Origin: an uncultured Myxococcales bacterium
Lineage (GTDB): Bacteria; Myxococcota_A; Polyangia; Polyangiales; Polyangiaceae
Direction of reading: 5' to 3'
Assembly: GCA_937902985.1 (NCBI GenBank)
Contig: CALFNG010000400.1
Span: forward strand, 1-64,000
DNA: 64,000 nt
The notes under the pieces are model-generated. The model made no database searches, was not told the DNA's origin, and worked only from the letters and a program-made list of their open reading frames with translations. Both the position numbers and the translations under genes were made by a program. Positions 17,035 to 25,521 of this stretch are shown piece after piece; within the stretch, counting starts at the first letter, position 1; every line of letters begins with the position of its first letter.

Positions 17035-18149
17035 GTGGACTTCTCCGTCATGTGGTTGAAGGCCGCGCCTTCGCGCTGCAGGTTGAGTTCGAGCGGGACG
17101 CTCGAGGCGAGCAATGAGGTCGGCGAGAGCCGGTCAGAGCCAACGAGCCCTTCGACTTCGGCGAGCGCGTCGTCGGCGCCCGGCTCCGCCGCGTCCCAGG
17201 TGATCTGGATATCGGCGCCGTCTTGCGCAACGAGAGCGGCGAGGAGCGCGTCCCACAAGTCGCGGGCGTTCAAGAACCGGTCTTCGGGGCTCACGGCGAG
17301 CGCGCGAGCCAGCACTTGCTCGACCTCGTCGCCAACGATGGCGCCGAGCGCCCTGGGCGTGGGCCGCGCGTGCGGGTCGCATGACTGCACCGCGAGGTTG
17401 CCCACGATCTCGCCTTCGAGCGCCTCGCGCCCGGCCAGGAGCTCGACGACGATGAGGGCGAACGCGAAGACGTCGGTCCAGGGGCCGGTCGTGCCGTACG
17501 CGGCCGAGAACTGCTCGGGGGCGCCGTAGCTCGGCGTGAACGACTGCGACAAGAGCGCGCCCGGAGGGACGACGGTCGCGCCTCGCACCACCTTGGCCAC
17601 CCCGAAGTCGAGGAGCTTGGTGCGCGGCGCTTCGTCGCGTCCGTCGCTGAGTACGAAGATGTTGCCCGGCTTCACGTCGCGATGAGCGACGCCGCGCTCG
17701 TGCGCGATCGCGAGCGCCTCGGCGATTGGGTTCAGAAGCGCGACGGCCTCGGCCAGCGTGCGAGGGCGGAGCCCCTCGGCGCGCTCACGGCGCATCACGA
17801 TCTCGAGGCACTCTCCGTCGAGCCACTCGAGCACGGTATAGGGTACCCAGTCGCCGCCGGCCGTGGTCAGAGAGCTGACGTCGCGCGCCTGGCAGATGGA
17901 GGCGCACCGCTCGGAGAGCTCCATGAGAAGGCGGCCCTCTTCGACGAAGCTCGCGAGGAGCTGCTGGCGCGAGTCATCGGAGAGCAACGGCGCCGTGAAC
18001 GCCTTGATGGCGACCGAGCGCTGCCAGACGCGGTGCGTAGCGCGGTACACGACGGAGAGCGCCGTCCTCGCGACGACGTGATCGACGTCGTACTTGCCGG
18101 CGATCGTCGTTCCCACCAGGTCGAACGGGTCTGAATTCGGCGTCGTCAT
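17031..18149 (-). CDS. soluble Ser/Thr kinase with a degenerate glycine loop
   Basis: A Hanks-type kinase of 372 residues with no membrane segment. The start ATG at 18149 gives MTTPNSDPFDLVGTTIAGKY. The glycine loop reads VARTALSVVYRA, with all three glycines lost. The Lys in VAIKAF, the catalytic loop HRDVKPGNIF and DFGVAK are present. The activation segment has TPSYGAPEQF. Activity may be reduced or need a partner. The C-terminal region is acidic and not a named domain. The gene ends in an ATGA overlap with CsbD. A further 39 codons are open upstream, but they do not look like family sequence. Confidence 0.88.
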   Translation of the reverse strand: MTTPNSDPFDLVGTTIAGKYDVDHVVARTALSVVYRATHRVWQRSVAIKAFTAPLLSDDSRQQLLASFVEEGRLLMELSERCASICQARDVSSLTTAGGDWVPYTVLEWLDGECLEIVMRRERAEGLRPRTLAEAVALLNPIAEALAIAHERGVAHRDVKPGNIFVLSDGRDEAPRTKLLDFGVAKVVRGATVVPPGALLSQSFTPSYGAPEQFSAAYGTTGPWTDVFAFALIVVELLAGREALEGEIVGNLAVQSCDPHARPTPRALGAIVGDEVEQVLARALAVSPEDRFLNARDLWDALLAALVAQDGADIQITWDAAEPGADDALAEVEGLVGSDRLSPTSLLASSVPLELNLQREGAAFNHMTEKST

Positions 18150-18439
18150 GGCTACCGGCTTTTCGTAGGGCGCTGTTCGCAGGGTGTCGGCAAGGCTCGT
18201 GCACGCTTCTGCAGTGTTTCCGAGGTTCGGACTGCACAACCGCACCGCGGCTAAAGCAACCTCCATGCTCAGCAGGCCGTTGCGCCCGGTGCCGCAGACT
18301 TAGAGCCTCCACGGGCCGCCCGTGGGCGCGCCAGGCGTCGTGGCACTCCGGGGCGACGTGGCGAAATGCGCCTCGCGGCGACCGCCGAGTGTCTCCGCGA
18401 TTGACGCAGGAAGGCACGCCGTCCAGCGTACGATGCCAG

Positions 18440-20200
18440 ATGCCGAACCTTCTCGCGATGTGCTTCGAGGGCGAGCTTGCTCCGTCCTTCGACATGCGTT
18501 GCCTGACCGACGGCCAGTCGCTGCCAGACGGCTGGGGGCTCGGTTACTATCCAGCGGGCGAACCTTCGGCTTCCGTGCTCAAAGAGCCGGCGCCGTCGCG
18601 GGGGAGCATCCGGGGCGAGCTGGTCAAGGCCTGGGAGCACCTCGAGTCGTCGCTCTTCGTCTTGCACGTCCGGACGGCGACCTGGGGCTCGAACACCGAC
18701 GCCAACACGCAGCCGTTCGTGAAGAGCCTGGGCGGCCGCGACTGGATGATCGGGCACGCCGGCAGCCTCGTGTCGCAGCTCGACGAAGCCCCCGATCCGC
18801 GCTTCGAGCCCATCGGCGCGACCGACACCGAGCGCGTCTTCTGCGTTTTGCTCGGGCGGATCGCCGCTCGCGGCTGGCGCTCGATCGCCGAGGCAGACCC
18901 GCGCGTCCTCCACGAATGGCTCCTCGAGCTCAACGCTCGCGGCACGCTCGATCTCGTACTTTGCGACGGGAGCAGCCTGCTCGCCTACGGCGACCGTTCG
19001 AAGCCGGGCCTTCACGTGGCGGCCCTGCTCCCACCTTACGCCGGGCTCTCGTTCGGCGACGAAGACGTGCAGATCGATCTCACGCGCCGCGGCAGCAAGC
19101 CGCGCAAGGGTTGCGTCGTCTCGTCCGAGCCGCTCCTCGGCGAAGGCGCGTCGACCGGACTCGCGTGGCGTCCTCTCGCTCCCGGCGAGGTCATCGTGCT
19201 GCGGCAAGGCGCGGTGGTCGGCGGCGGCTTGGCCGACGAGAACGGTCACGCCGGCGCCCCGCACGCATCGAAGATGCCGCTCACGCGGGCGGAGCGACGG
19301 CACGCCGCGCGCAAGGCGCCGGGCCGCTTCTCAATCGTGCACCGAACGACGTACCGCTACGCGAACCCCGTCGAGAGGAGCACGCATCTCCTACGTCTGT
19401 TCCCCGCCCACGATCGGCTGCAGACGCTGCTCGAGTCGAGCGTCACGGTCTCGGTCGACGGGCGCGCGCACGACTTCGACGACGCGTTCGGCAACCGCTC
19501 GCGCCGCGTCCTCCTCGAGACGCCCTATCGCGAGCTCACCATCACCTCCAAGTCGCGGGTCGAGGCCCTCGACTCGGATCCGCTCGGCTTCGACGCGCGT
19601 CATGTGCGGAGCGCCATTCCGCTGGTGTGGATGCCCTGGCAAAAGACGATGCTGCAGCCCTATCTTCAGGCACCGGAGCTGGCCGAGAGCGAGCTCAACG
19701 AGCTGGTCGACTACGCGATGCGGTTCGTCGCCCGGAACGACGGCGACGTGCTCGATACGCTGCTCGATCTCAACGACGCCATCCATCGCGAGTACACGTA
19801 CGTGCAGGGGTCGACCACGCTCGCGACGACCGCGTTCGACGTCTACTCGAGGCGGCGCGGTGTCTGTCAAGACTTCACGAACCTCTTCATCTGTCTCGTC
19901 CGGCTCATGGGCGTGCCGGCGCGCTACGTGTGCGGCTACCTCTTCACCGGGCCGAAGCACGCGAACCGCCGCCAGGCCGAGGCCTCGCACGCGTGGGTGC
20001 AGGTGTATCTCCCCGAAGTCGGCTGGCGTGGCCTGGATCCCACCAACGGCGTCGCGACGAGCACCGACCACGTGCGCCTCGCGGTCGGGTGTAGCTACCG
20101 CGACGCGACCCCCACCTCGGGAACGATCTACGTGGGCGGCGGCGGCGAGACGCTCGAAGTCGACGTGCGCGTGGAATCCGAGACCGGCGAAGAACGGTAG
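18440..20200 (+). CDS. class II amidotransferase-like / transglutaminase fusion
   Basis: A fusion of two domains, about 586 residues. Residues 1-260 align with YafJ-type glutamine amidotransferases (GWGLGYY, LHVRTATWGS, GHAGSL, ATDTERVFC). The catalytic Cys2 of YafJ is Pro here (MPNLLAM) and the HNG motif is HAG, so amidotransferase activity is probably lost. A start at 18458 would instead begin Met-Cys; the alignment favours 18440. Residues about 290-586 are a transglutaminase-like module with an N-terminal beta domain (IVHRTTYRYANPVERS) and an intact triad: Cys476 (GVCQDF), His517 (SHAWVQV), Asp533 (GLDPTNG). It belongs to the ATP-grasp/alpha-E/transglutaminase family group and is probably cytoplasmic. 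Confidence 0.88.
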   Translation: MPNLLAMCFEGELAPSFDMRCLTDGQSLPDGWGLGYYPAGEPSASVLKEPAPSRGSIRGELVKAWEHLESSLFVLHVRTATWGSNTDANTQPFVKSLGGRDWMIGHAGSLVSQLDEAPDPRFEPIGATDTERVFCVLLGRIAARGWRSIAEADPRVLHEWLLELNARGTLDLVLCDGSSLLAYGDRSKPGLHVAALLPPYAGLSFGDEDVQIDLTRRGSKPRKGCVVSSEPLLGEGASTGLAWRPLAPGEVIVLRQGAVVGGGLADENGHAGAPHASKMPLTRAERRHAARKAPGRFSIVHRTTYRYANPVERSTHLLRLFPAHDRLQTLLESSVTVSVDGRAHDFDDAFGNRSRRVLLETPYRELTITSKSRVEALDSDPLGFDARHVRSAIPLVWMPWQKTMLQPYLQAPELAESELNELVDYAMRFVARNDGDVLDTLLDLNDAIHREYTYVQGSTTLATTAFDVYSRRRGVCQDFTNLFICLVRLMGVPARYVCGYLFTGPKHANRRQAEASHAWVQVYLPEVGWRGLDPTNGVATSTDHVRLAVGCSYRDATPTSGTIYVGGGGETLEVDVRVESETGEER

Positions 20201-20414
20201 TCTCTTGCGGTTCGAGAGCGAGATCGGCCGCAGGGGCGGTCCTCGCGATGGTTCGCTGGTCTTTCGGGAAGCCCAGACCCTGCTATGCCTTCGCCGGCGC
20301 GGGGACGGGCGACGCGCCCAACGCACGGGTGCAGAAGGTGGCCGGAGGTGGCCGGAGGCGGCGGATGGCCCCTGTGTCGGGTACTGACGGTGTGATCTGA
20401 AGGAGCGACGGAGC

Positions 20415-21620
20415 ATGGGAAGTGGTCTCGAAAATCTCGTCGCCGAGGGCGTCATCACCGAGGTCATCGCGCGGCTGCAGAGCGGCAAAGAGGCAGAGGT
20501 CTACGTCGTTCGCTTCGGAGGGCGGGTCGTGGCCGCCAAGGTGTACAAAGATCGCGACCACCGGAGCTTCAAGAACAACGCTTCGTACATGGAAGGGCGC
20601 TCCGTCCGGAACTCGCGCTCGCAACGGGCCATGGACCGGGGGACGAAGTTCGGCAAGGCCGCGGCAGAAGACGCGTGGAAGTCGGCGGAGGCCGACGCGC
20701 TCTACAAGCTTCACGCCGCCGACGTGCGTGTCCCGACGCCAGTGCTGTTTCTCGACGGCGTTCTCCTCATGGAGCTCGTGCTCGATGGCGACGGCGAGCC
20801 CGCCAGGCGTCTCATCGATACCGACCTTTCGGCCGAGCAGGCGAACGCTGGATACCACGACATGCTGGGTCAGATCGTGCGAATTCTATCCTGCGATTTG
20901 ATCCACGGAGATCTCTCACCCTACAACGTGCTCTGGGCCGCCGGCGGGCCCACCGTCATCGACTTTCCGCAGATTCTCTCGGCCTCGCACAACAGCGGTT
21001 CGCAGCGGTTCTTCCTGCGCGACGCGGAGAACATCCTCGGGCACTTTGCCCGCATCGATCGCACCTTGAATGCCCGCCGCGGCGACGCGTCGGAGATCTG
21101 GCGCGCCTACGTGAGCCGCGAGCTCACGCCCGACTTTCGACCCACGGGGCGGAGCCGCCCGCCGCCCCCTCCGCCGTCGCCCGCGCGTCTCCCGGAGGCG
21201 AAACGGGTATTTCCCCACGCTCCGCGCGCTCAGAGACCGGCGGTCGCGCCCTCGGTCGCGCCCCCCGCTGCGGTGCCTGCGCCCTTCATACGAGCGGCTC
21301 CCGGGCCAACCCGGCCACCGGTCCCCGCGGCGCGACCGAACGGCGCCCCCCGGAGGCGCCCCGCCGGGCGCGAAGTGGAAGTGATCGTGCGCCGTCATTC
21401 CCCTTCTCTCCCCACACCGTCCGACTCCCGATCGCCAGCGGCGAACGTGGCCTCCGGCGTCGGGTCCCGCATGGGTCCCCGCGTGGCGAGCGATCCCGTG
21501 GGAGGAGCAGAACACAGGCCCGCGCTAGACTGTGCGTCCGCCTGCGCGTCGACGATCGAGCCCCGACCGCCTTCCGAGGCGCAGCCGTCTGCGCGCCGTC
21601 GCAGACGTCGCCGTCGGTGA
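20415..21620 (+). CDS. RIO-type serine kinase with poly-Arg tail
   Basis: Residues 1-230 are a RIO1-like kinase: GKEAEVYVVRFGGR, then KVYKDRD, catalytic loop HGDLSPYNVLW and metal motif VIDFPQ. RIO kinases are atypical protein kinases; bacterial members are poorly understood. The ATG at 20415 has GGAGC upstream. From about residue 240 the protein becomes disordered and Pro/Arg-rich (RPPPPPPSPARLPEAKR) and ends in eight consecutive arginines. The extra tail is unusual and could bind nucleic acid. A 7-copy pentanucleotide repeat lies 20 bp beyond the stop. It follows the transglutaminase fusion by 215 bp. Confidence 0.88.
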   Translation: MGSGLENLVAEGVITEVIARLQSGKEAEVYVVRFGGRVVAAKVYKDRDHRSFKNNASYMEGRSVRNSRSQRAMDRGTKFGKAAAEDAWKSAEADALYKLHAADVRVPTPVLFLDGVLLMELVLDGDGEPARRLIDTDLSAEQANAGYHDMLGQIVRILSCDLIHGDLSPYNVLWAAGGPTVIDFPQILSASHNSGSQRFFLRDAENILGHFARIDRTLNARRGDASEIWRAYVSRELTPDFRPTGRSRPPPPPPSPARLPEAKRVFPHAPRAQRPAVAPSVAPPAAVPAPFIRAAPGPTRPPVPAARPNGAPRRRPAGREVEVIVRRHSPSLPTPSDSRSPAANVASGVGSRMGPRVASDPVGGAEHRPALDCASACASTIEPRPPSEAQPSARRRRRRRR

Positions 21621-21986
21621 CGACGGCCGAGGGGCAACGTGAAGCGAAGCGAAGCGAAGCGAAGCGAAGCGAAGCGCGGTCAATGTGAGTGATCGGGCAG
21701 CGACCAGCGCGAGCAGCGCGACCAACGTGGTCCATGAGGCGACGTAAGGCCATGCGGGCATGAAAAATAATTCGCTATCGAGATGAATCCTCCGCATACT
21801 CTCTAAAGTGGGCGGACTCTCGGTCTTCGTCCGATTCCGAACAGCACATACCGGAGTCGTCACTCGAGGATCGAGGTTGCGAGGGTCAAGTCGCAGTCGG
21901 TCGCGTTCGTTCGTGCCGGTAGCGTTCGTCGCCGGCGGCCATCGAGCGAGAGCGAACGAGACTGTCTGCAGGGTCCCGGAGGACGA
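21621..21986. other. intergenic region before a cysteine-rich lipoprotein
   Basis: This 366-bp gap contains the GAAGC array and an AT-richer patch around 21758-21810 (GAAAAATAATTCGCTATCGA), unusual for this genome and a likely promoter zone for the downstream lipoprotein genes. No hairpin terminator was recognised. Confidence 0.5.
21641..21675 (+). repeat. pentanucleotide repeat GAAGC x7
   Basis: Seven perfect tandem copies of GAAGC. The unit is not a multiple of three, so inside a gene it would be a phase-variation switch. Here it lies 20 bp after the RIO-kinase stop codon and more than 300 bp before the next start, so an effect on 3' RNA or a promoter is more likely than on coding. Confidence 0.95.
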
Positions 21987-24335
21987 ATGCGACGAACGAT
22001 GATTGAGGCCGTGACCTGGGTTCGAGTCGGAGGCGCCTGCGCGCTCCTCGCGCTGGCCACGGCAACGGCCGGCTGCGGCTCGAGTGCGACGGATCAGGGC
22101 CCCCCGACAGAAGCCGGCGCCGCCATCGAGGACGCGAGCGCGTCCGACGGCACCACGGGCCCAACGGGCGACGCGGGCTCCGGGGACGACGCCTCCTCGG
22201 ACGCGGTCGCCCCGGTTGACGCCGTCGCCATCGCCGTCGTTGACGCCGGCCCACCGTGCGACCCCGACGCGAGCGCCGACATCGACTGCACCGGACTCTG
22301 CGGACCCGTTCACGACGCCTGCAGCGGGGCGACGAAGATGTGCGGCGGCTGCATGCCGGCCGTGACGGCAGACGGCGGGACCGAGGCGCGCGTCTGCGAC
22401 CTCACGACGAACACGTGCGTGAAGCCGAAGCTCACGTGCGCCGACCTGGGCGCCGAGTGCGGAACCGTGCGCACTTCCTGCGGCGACTTCCTCGACTGCC
22501 CGGACACGACGACCAAAGGGTGTCCCGACGGCAAGGAGTGCAACCCGGACACGAACAAGTGCCAGGACTGCGAGAACGTCACCTGCGCCGACCTCGGCTA
22601 CGAGTGCGGCTTCGCCTGGCTCGGCTGCGGGCCCAACATCGCGAGCACCGACTGCGGGCAGTGCGCGGCCGACGCCGACGGCGGAGCGCGACGGTGCAAT
22701 CCCACGTTCAATACGTGTGAACCGAGCTGTGTCCCCGCGTCTGCGGCGGTGATCTGCGCCGCGGCGAAGACGTCGAGCGGCGTCGAGTGCGGCATCATCT
22801 CCGACGGCTGCGGCGGCACGGTCGATTGCGACAACGTCGCGGGCTTCGTCTGCCCGGCCGGCCAGAGCTGCGGGGTGCGCGGCATCGCGAATCACTGCGA
22901 TCCCAAGGAGACCCCGGACGAGTGCGTCGCTCAGGGCCGGACGTGCGGCAACATCGTCAGCAGCTGCACCAAGGCCACGATCCACTGCGGCGACTGCGCG
23001 ACGGGCCAGGTGTGCAACACGAACGACGTCTGCGGGCCGCCGTGCATCGCGAAGAAGTGCACCGACTTCGCACAATACGAGTGCGGCTCGTTCGACGACG
23101 GCTGCGGCGCCACGGTGACGTGCGGCACCTGCCCGAACGGCGTCTGCGACCAGGCGACGAACACCTGCTGCGCCGCGAAGGTCTGCGCTGTCGACTACGC
23201 CGGCCATTGCGGCGTCGGCCTGCCCAATGGGTGCAGTCAGGGCACGGAGTCGTGCGTCTGTTCCGCCGGTTCGTGCACGGCCAACGGGGGCGCGGGGCCG
23301 GTCGCGGCCTCCGGCGTCGTGGGCGCCTGTTGCGTTCCGCATCCGTCGGCGTTCTATACCGGCAACGGGCAATGCGGGACGAAGCTCCCCGACGGCTGCG
23401 GCGGCGGCGTCGACGCGGCGTGCGCCGCAGGCACGGAGTGCGTCGCCAACGCGACGGGAGCCGCCGGGCTCGCGCCAGCCAACGGCGTCGTCGGGTCGTG
23501 CTGCTCGCGCACCGACTCGTGCAATCTCGCGTCGGGCACCTGCGGCCCGGTTCAGGACTCGTGTCGTCCCGTGGGCACGACGAACAACTGCAACAAGTGC
23601 ACGACGGGCACGCAATGCACGAACAGCACGTGCTGCCACCCCGCGCCGGCGTGCAGCGGCAGCGGTGAGGGCGCAGAGTGCAACGACACCAAGCAGCCCG
23701 TCGATACCGGATGCGGCTCAGCGCGAGCGTGCACCTGCAGCGGCGGGCGCGTCTGCCTGTGCAACGGGCACGTGTGCGCCCCGGCCGACGGCGCGGGCAC
23801 CTGCAAGACGCCGCTCACCTGCTCCAGCGCAACCTACGCCGGCAAGTGCGGCGTCGGCCTCGACAATGGCACGGGCGGCACGATCCCGTGCGGGTGCCCG
23901 ACCGGGCAGGTGTGCTCGACGAGCACGCCCGGGACGACCGGGACCTGCCACTGCAACAACCCCACCGGCGCGGCCTATACCTGCAGCAACGTCCCCGGCG
24001 GCCCCGGACAGCCCGGCGGCGACGCGTGCGGCGCGTACGACAACGGCTGCGGCGGCACGCTGCAGTGCGGCTGCCCCTCGGGCCAGGCGTGCAACGCGAT
24101 CCCGAACCCGAACGTGTGCTGCGCTCCGGCCACGTGCCCGACGCCCGCGCTCGGGAGCGCCTGCGGGAGCGTCACCAACGCCTGCACGACCGTGAGCTGC
24201 GGTTGCCCGAACGGCACGGGCAACGAGTACTTCTTGTGCGCTGCGGGCAAATGCGCATGCACGAAAGACACGTGTCGCGGGCGCACCGGCGCTCAACCCG
24301 ATCGATGCGGCGGCACGCTGCAGTGCGGAGGCTAA
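21987..24335 (+). CDS. large cysteine-rich repeat lipoprotein
   Basis: A 782-residue predicted lipoprotein (ACALLALATATAGC, lipobox TAGC). A disordered Asp/Ala/Gly linker of about 80 residues is followed by some twenty cysteine-knot-like units with the loose pattern C..ECG..DGCGGT..CG.C..G..C (for example GCGGTLQCGC and CGTCPNGVC). The repeats vary in length. Such proteins are abundant in Polyangia and are often misannotated. The cysteines suggest disulphide-rich repeats outside the membrane. No catalytic domain is visible. It is 4 bp from the von Willebrand A lipoprotein, so the two are probably one operon. ATG 21999 is an alternative start. Confidence 0.85.
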   Translation: MRRTMIEAVTWVRVGGACALLALATATAGCGSSATDQGPPTEAGAAIEDASASDGTTGPTGDAGSGDDASSDAVAPVDAVAIAVVDAGPPCDPDASADIDCTGLCGPVHDACSGATKMCGGCMPAVTADGGTEARVCDLTTNTCVKPKLTCADLGAECGTVRTSCGDFLDCPDTTTKGCPDGKECNPDTNKCQDCENVTCADLGYECGFAWLGCGPNIASTDCGQCAADADGGARRCNPTFNTCEPSCVPASAAVICAAAKTSSGVECGIISDGCGGTVDCDNVAGFVCPAGQSCGVRGIANHCDPKETPDECVAQGRTCGNIVSSCTKATIHCGDCATGQVCNTNDVCGPPCIAKKCTDFAQYECGSFDDGCGATVTCGTCPNGVCDQATNTCCAAKVCAVDYAGHCGVGLPNGCSQGTESCVCSAGSCTANGGAGPVAASGVVGACCVPHPSAFYTGNGQCGTKLPDGCGGGVDAACAAGTECVANATGAAGLAPANGVVGSCCSRTDSCNLASGTCGPVQDSCRPVGTTNNCNKCTTGTQCTNSTCCHPAPACSGSGEGAECNDTKQPVDTGCGSARACTCSGGRVCLCNGHVCAPADGAGTCKTPLTCSSATYAGKCGVGLDNGTGGTIPCGCPTGQVCSTSTPGTTGTCHCNNPTGAAYTCSNVPGGPGQPGGDACGAYDNGCGGTLQCGCPSGQACNAIPNPNVCCAPATCPTPALGSACGSVTNACTTVSCGCPNGTGNEYFLCAAGKCACTKDTCRGRTGAQPDRCGGTLQCGG

Positions 24336-24339
24336 GTCG

Positions 24340-25503
24340 ATGGCAAGCGGGATGAGTCGGACGAACGGCACGAGCGGAACGAACGCGGCGAGATCAGGCG
24401 CCGGTGTGGCGCGAATGAGCGCCATCGCGGCGGCCGCCTGTCTGGGCGCGATCGCACTGACCGGGGCGGGTTGCGGGTCCAGCGCGGCGACCCCGAAGGG
24501 CAACGGCGACGCCGAGAGCCCGACCAGCTCTTCGTCCGGCGGCTCCTCGTTTCAAGGCGGGGACGACGAAGGCGGCGAAGGCGGAGGAGGGTGCTCCTCG
24601 GTCTCGAAGCGCGCGGAGAAGATCCCGCTCGACATGGTCATCGGCCTCGACACCAGCTTCTCGATGGACTTCGACGACAAGTGGACCAACGTGAAGGCGG
24701 CGCTCAAGTCGTTCGTCACGAATCCGTCGTACGCGGACCTCGGGTTCGGGCTCCAATTCTTCCCGATCCGCAAGCAGTGCAGCGTGCCCGACTACCAGGC
24801 GCTCGCCGTCGACCTCGCGCCGGGCGCGACGGTGTCCGCTCCCATCTCGCAGGCGCTCGACGACCAGATGATGGCCGGCGGTACGCCCACCGTGCCGCTT
24901 CTCCAGGGGCTCATCGCCTACCTGCGCGCGCACCCCAACCCGGCGCGCAAGCCGGTGCTCCTCCTCGCGACCGACGGCGTCCCCGACGACACCTGCACCA
25001 GCCCCGTCGACGGCGAGACCCCCAACACGCTCGCGAACGCGATCTCCGTGGCCGCGGCGGCCTTCGCCGGAATGCCGTCGATCTCGACATTCGTCATCGG
25101 CGTCGGCTCCGATCTGTCGGCGCTCAACGGCATCGCGCAGGCCGGCGGGACGGGCACGGCGACGCTGGTCGACACCGGCGGCAACGCCCAGCAGCAGTTC
25201 CTCGCCGCGCTCGACGCTGCGCGAAAAAGCGCCATTCCCTGTGACTTCGCGATTCCCGCCGGCAACGTCGACCCCGCAGAGACCAACGTCGAATACGTGC
25301 CGGGCACCGGCGCCGATCTGACGTTCGTCTTCGTTGGCGACTCGACCGGATGCTCGAAGGCACCCGACAACGGGTGGTACTTCGACGCTCCCACCAAGCC
25401 GACGAAGGTCAGCCTCTGCCAGGCCGCGTGCGACACCGTGAAGGCCGACGACCTCGGGCAGGTGAACGTCGTCTTCGGCTGCCCGCGCATCGAAGCGAGA
25501 TAG
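24340..25503 (+). CDS. von Willebrand A-domain lipoprotein
   Basis: A 387-residue lipoprotein (AACLGAIALTGAGC) with a Ser/Gly/Glu-rich linker, then a VWA domain from about residue 95. The metal-ion adhesion site is intact: DTSFSM (DxSxS), the Thr in GGTPT and the Asp in ATDGVPDD. VWA domains bind proteins and metal ions at the surface. Extra cysteines flank the domain. It starts 4 bp after the stop of the 782-residue lipoprotein and is likely co-translated with it, suggesting that the two form a surface complex. ATG 24352 is an alternative start. Confidence 0.88.
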   Translation: MASGMSRTNGTSGTNAARSGAGVARMSAIAAAACLGAIALTGAGCGSSAATPKGNGDAESPTSSSSGGSSFQGGDDEGGEGGGGCSSVSKRAEKIPLDMVIGLDTSFSMDFDDKWTNVKAALKSFVTNPSYADLGFGLQFFPIRKQCSVPDYQALAVDLAPGATVSAPISQALDDQMMAGGTPTVPLLQGLIAYLRAHPNPARKPVLLLATDGVPDDTCTSPVDGETPNTLANAISVAAAAFAGMPSISTFVIGVGSDLSALNGIAQAGGTGTATLVDTGGNAQQQFLAALDAARKSAIPCDFAIPAGNVDPAETNVEYVPGTGADLTFVFVGDSTGCSKAPDNGWYFDAPTKPTKVSLCQAACDTVKADDLGQVNVVFGCPRIEAR

Positions 25504-25521
25504 AAGGACGAGGAGACAGCG

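Noticed and set aside
18322-20094. A 590-codon frame overlapping the transglutaminase fusion
   Set aside because: Arginine-rich and without domains; the other frame carries the whole YafJ-like and transglutaminase sequence.
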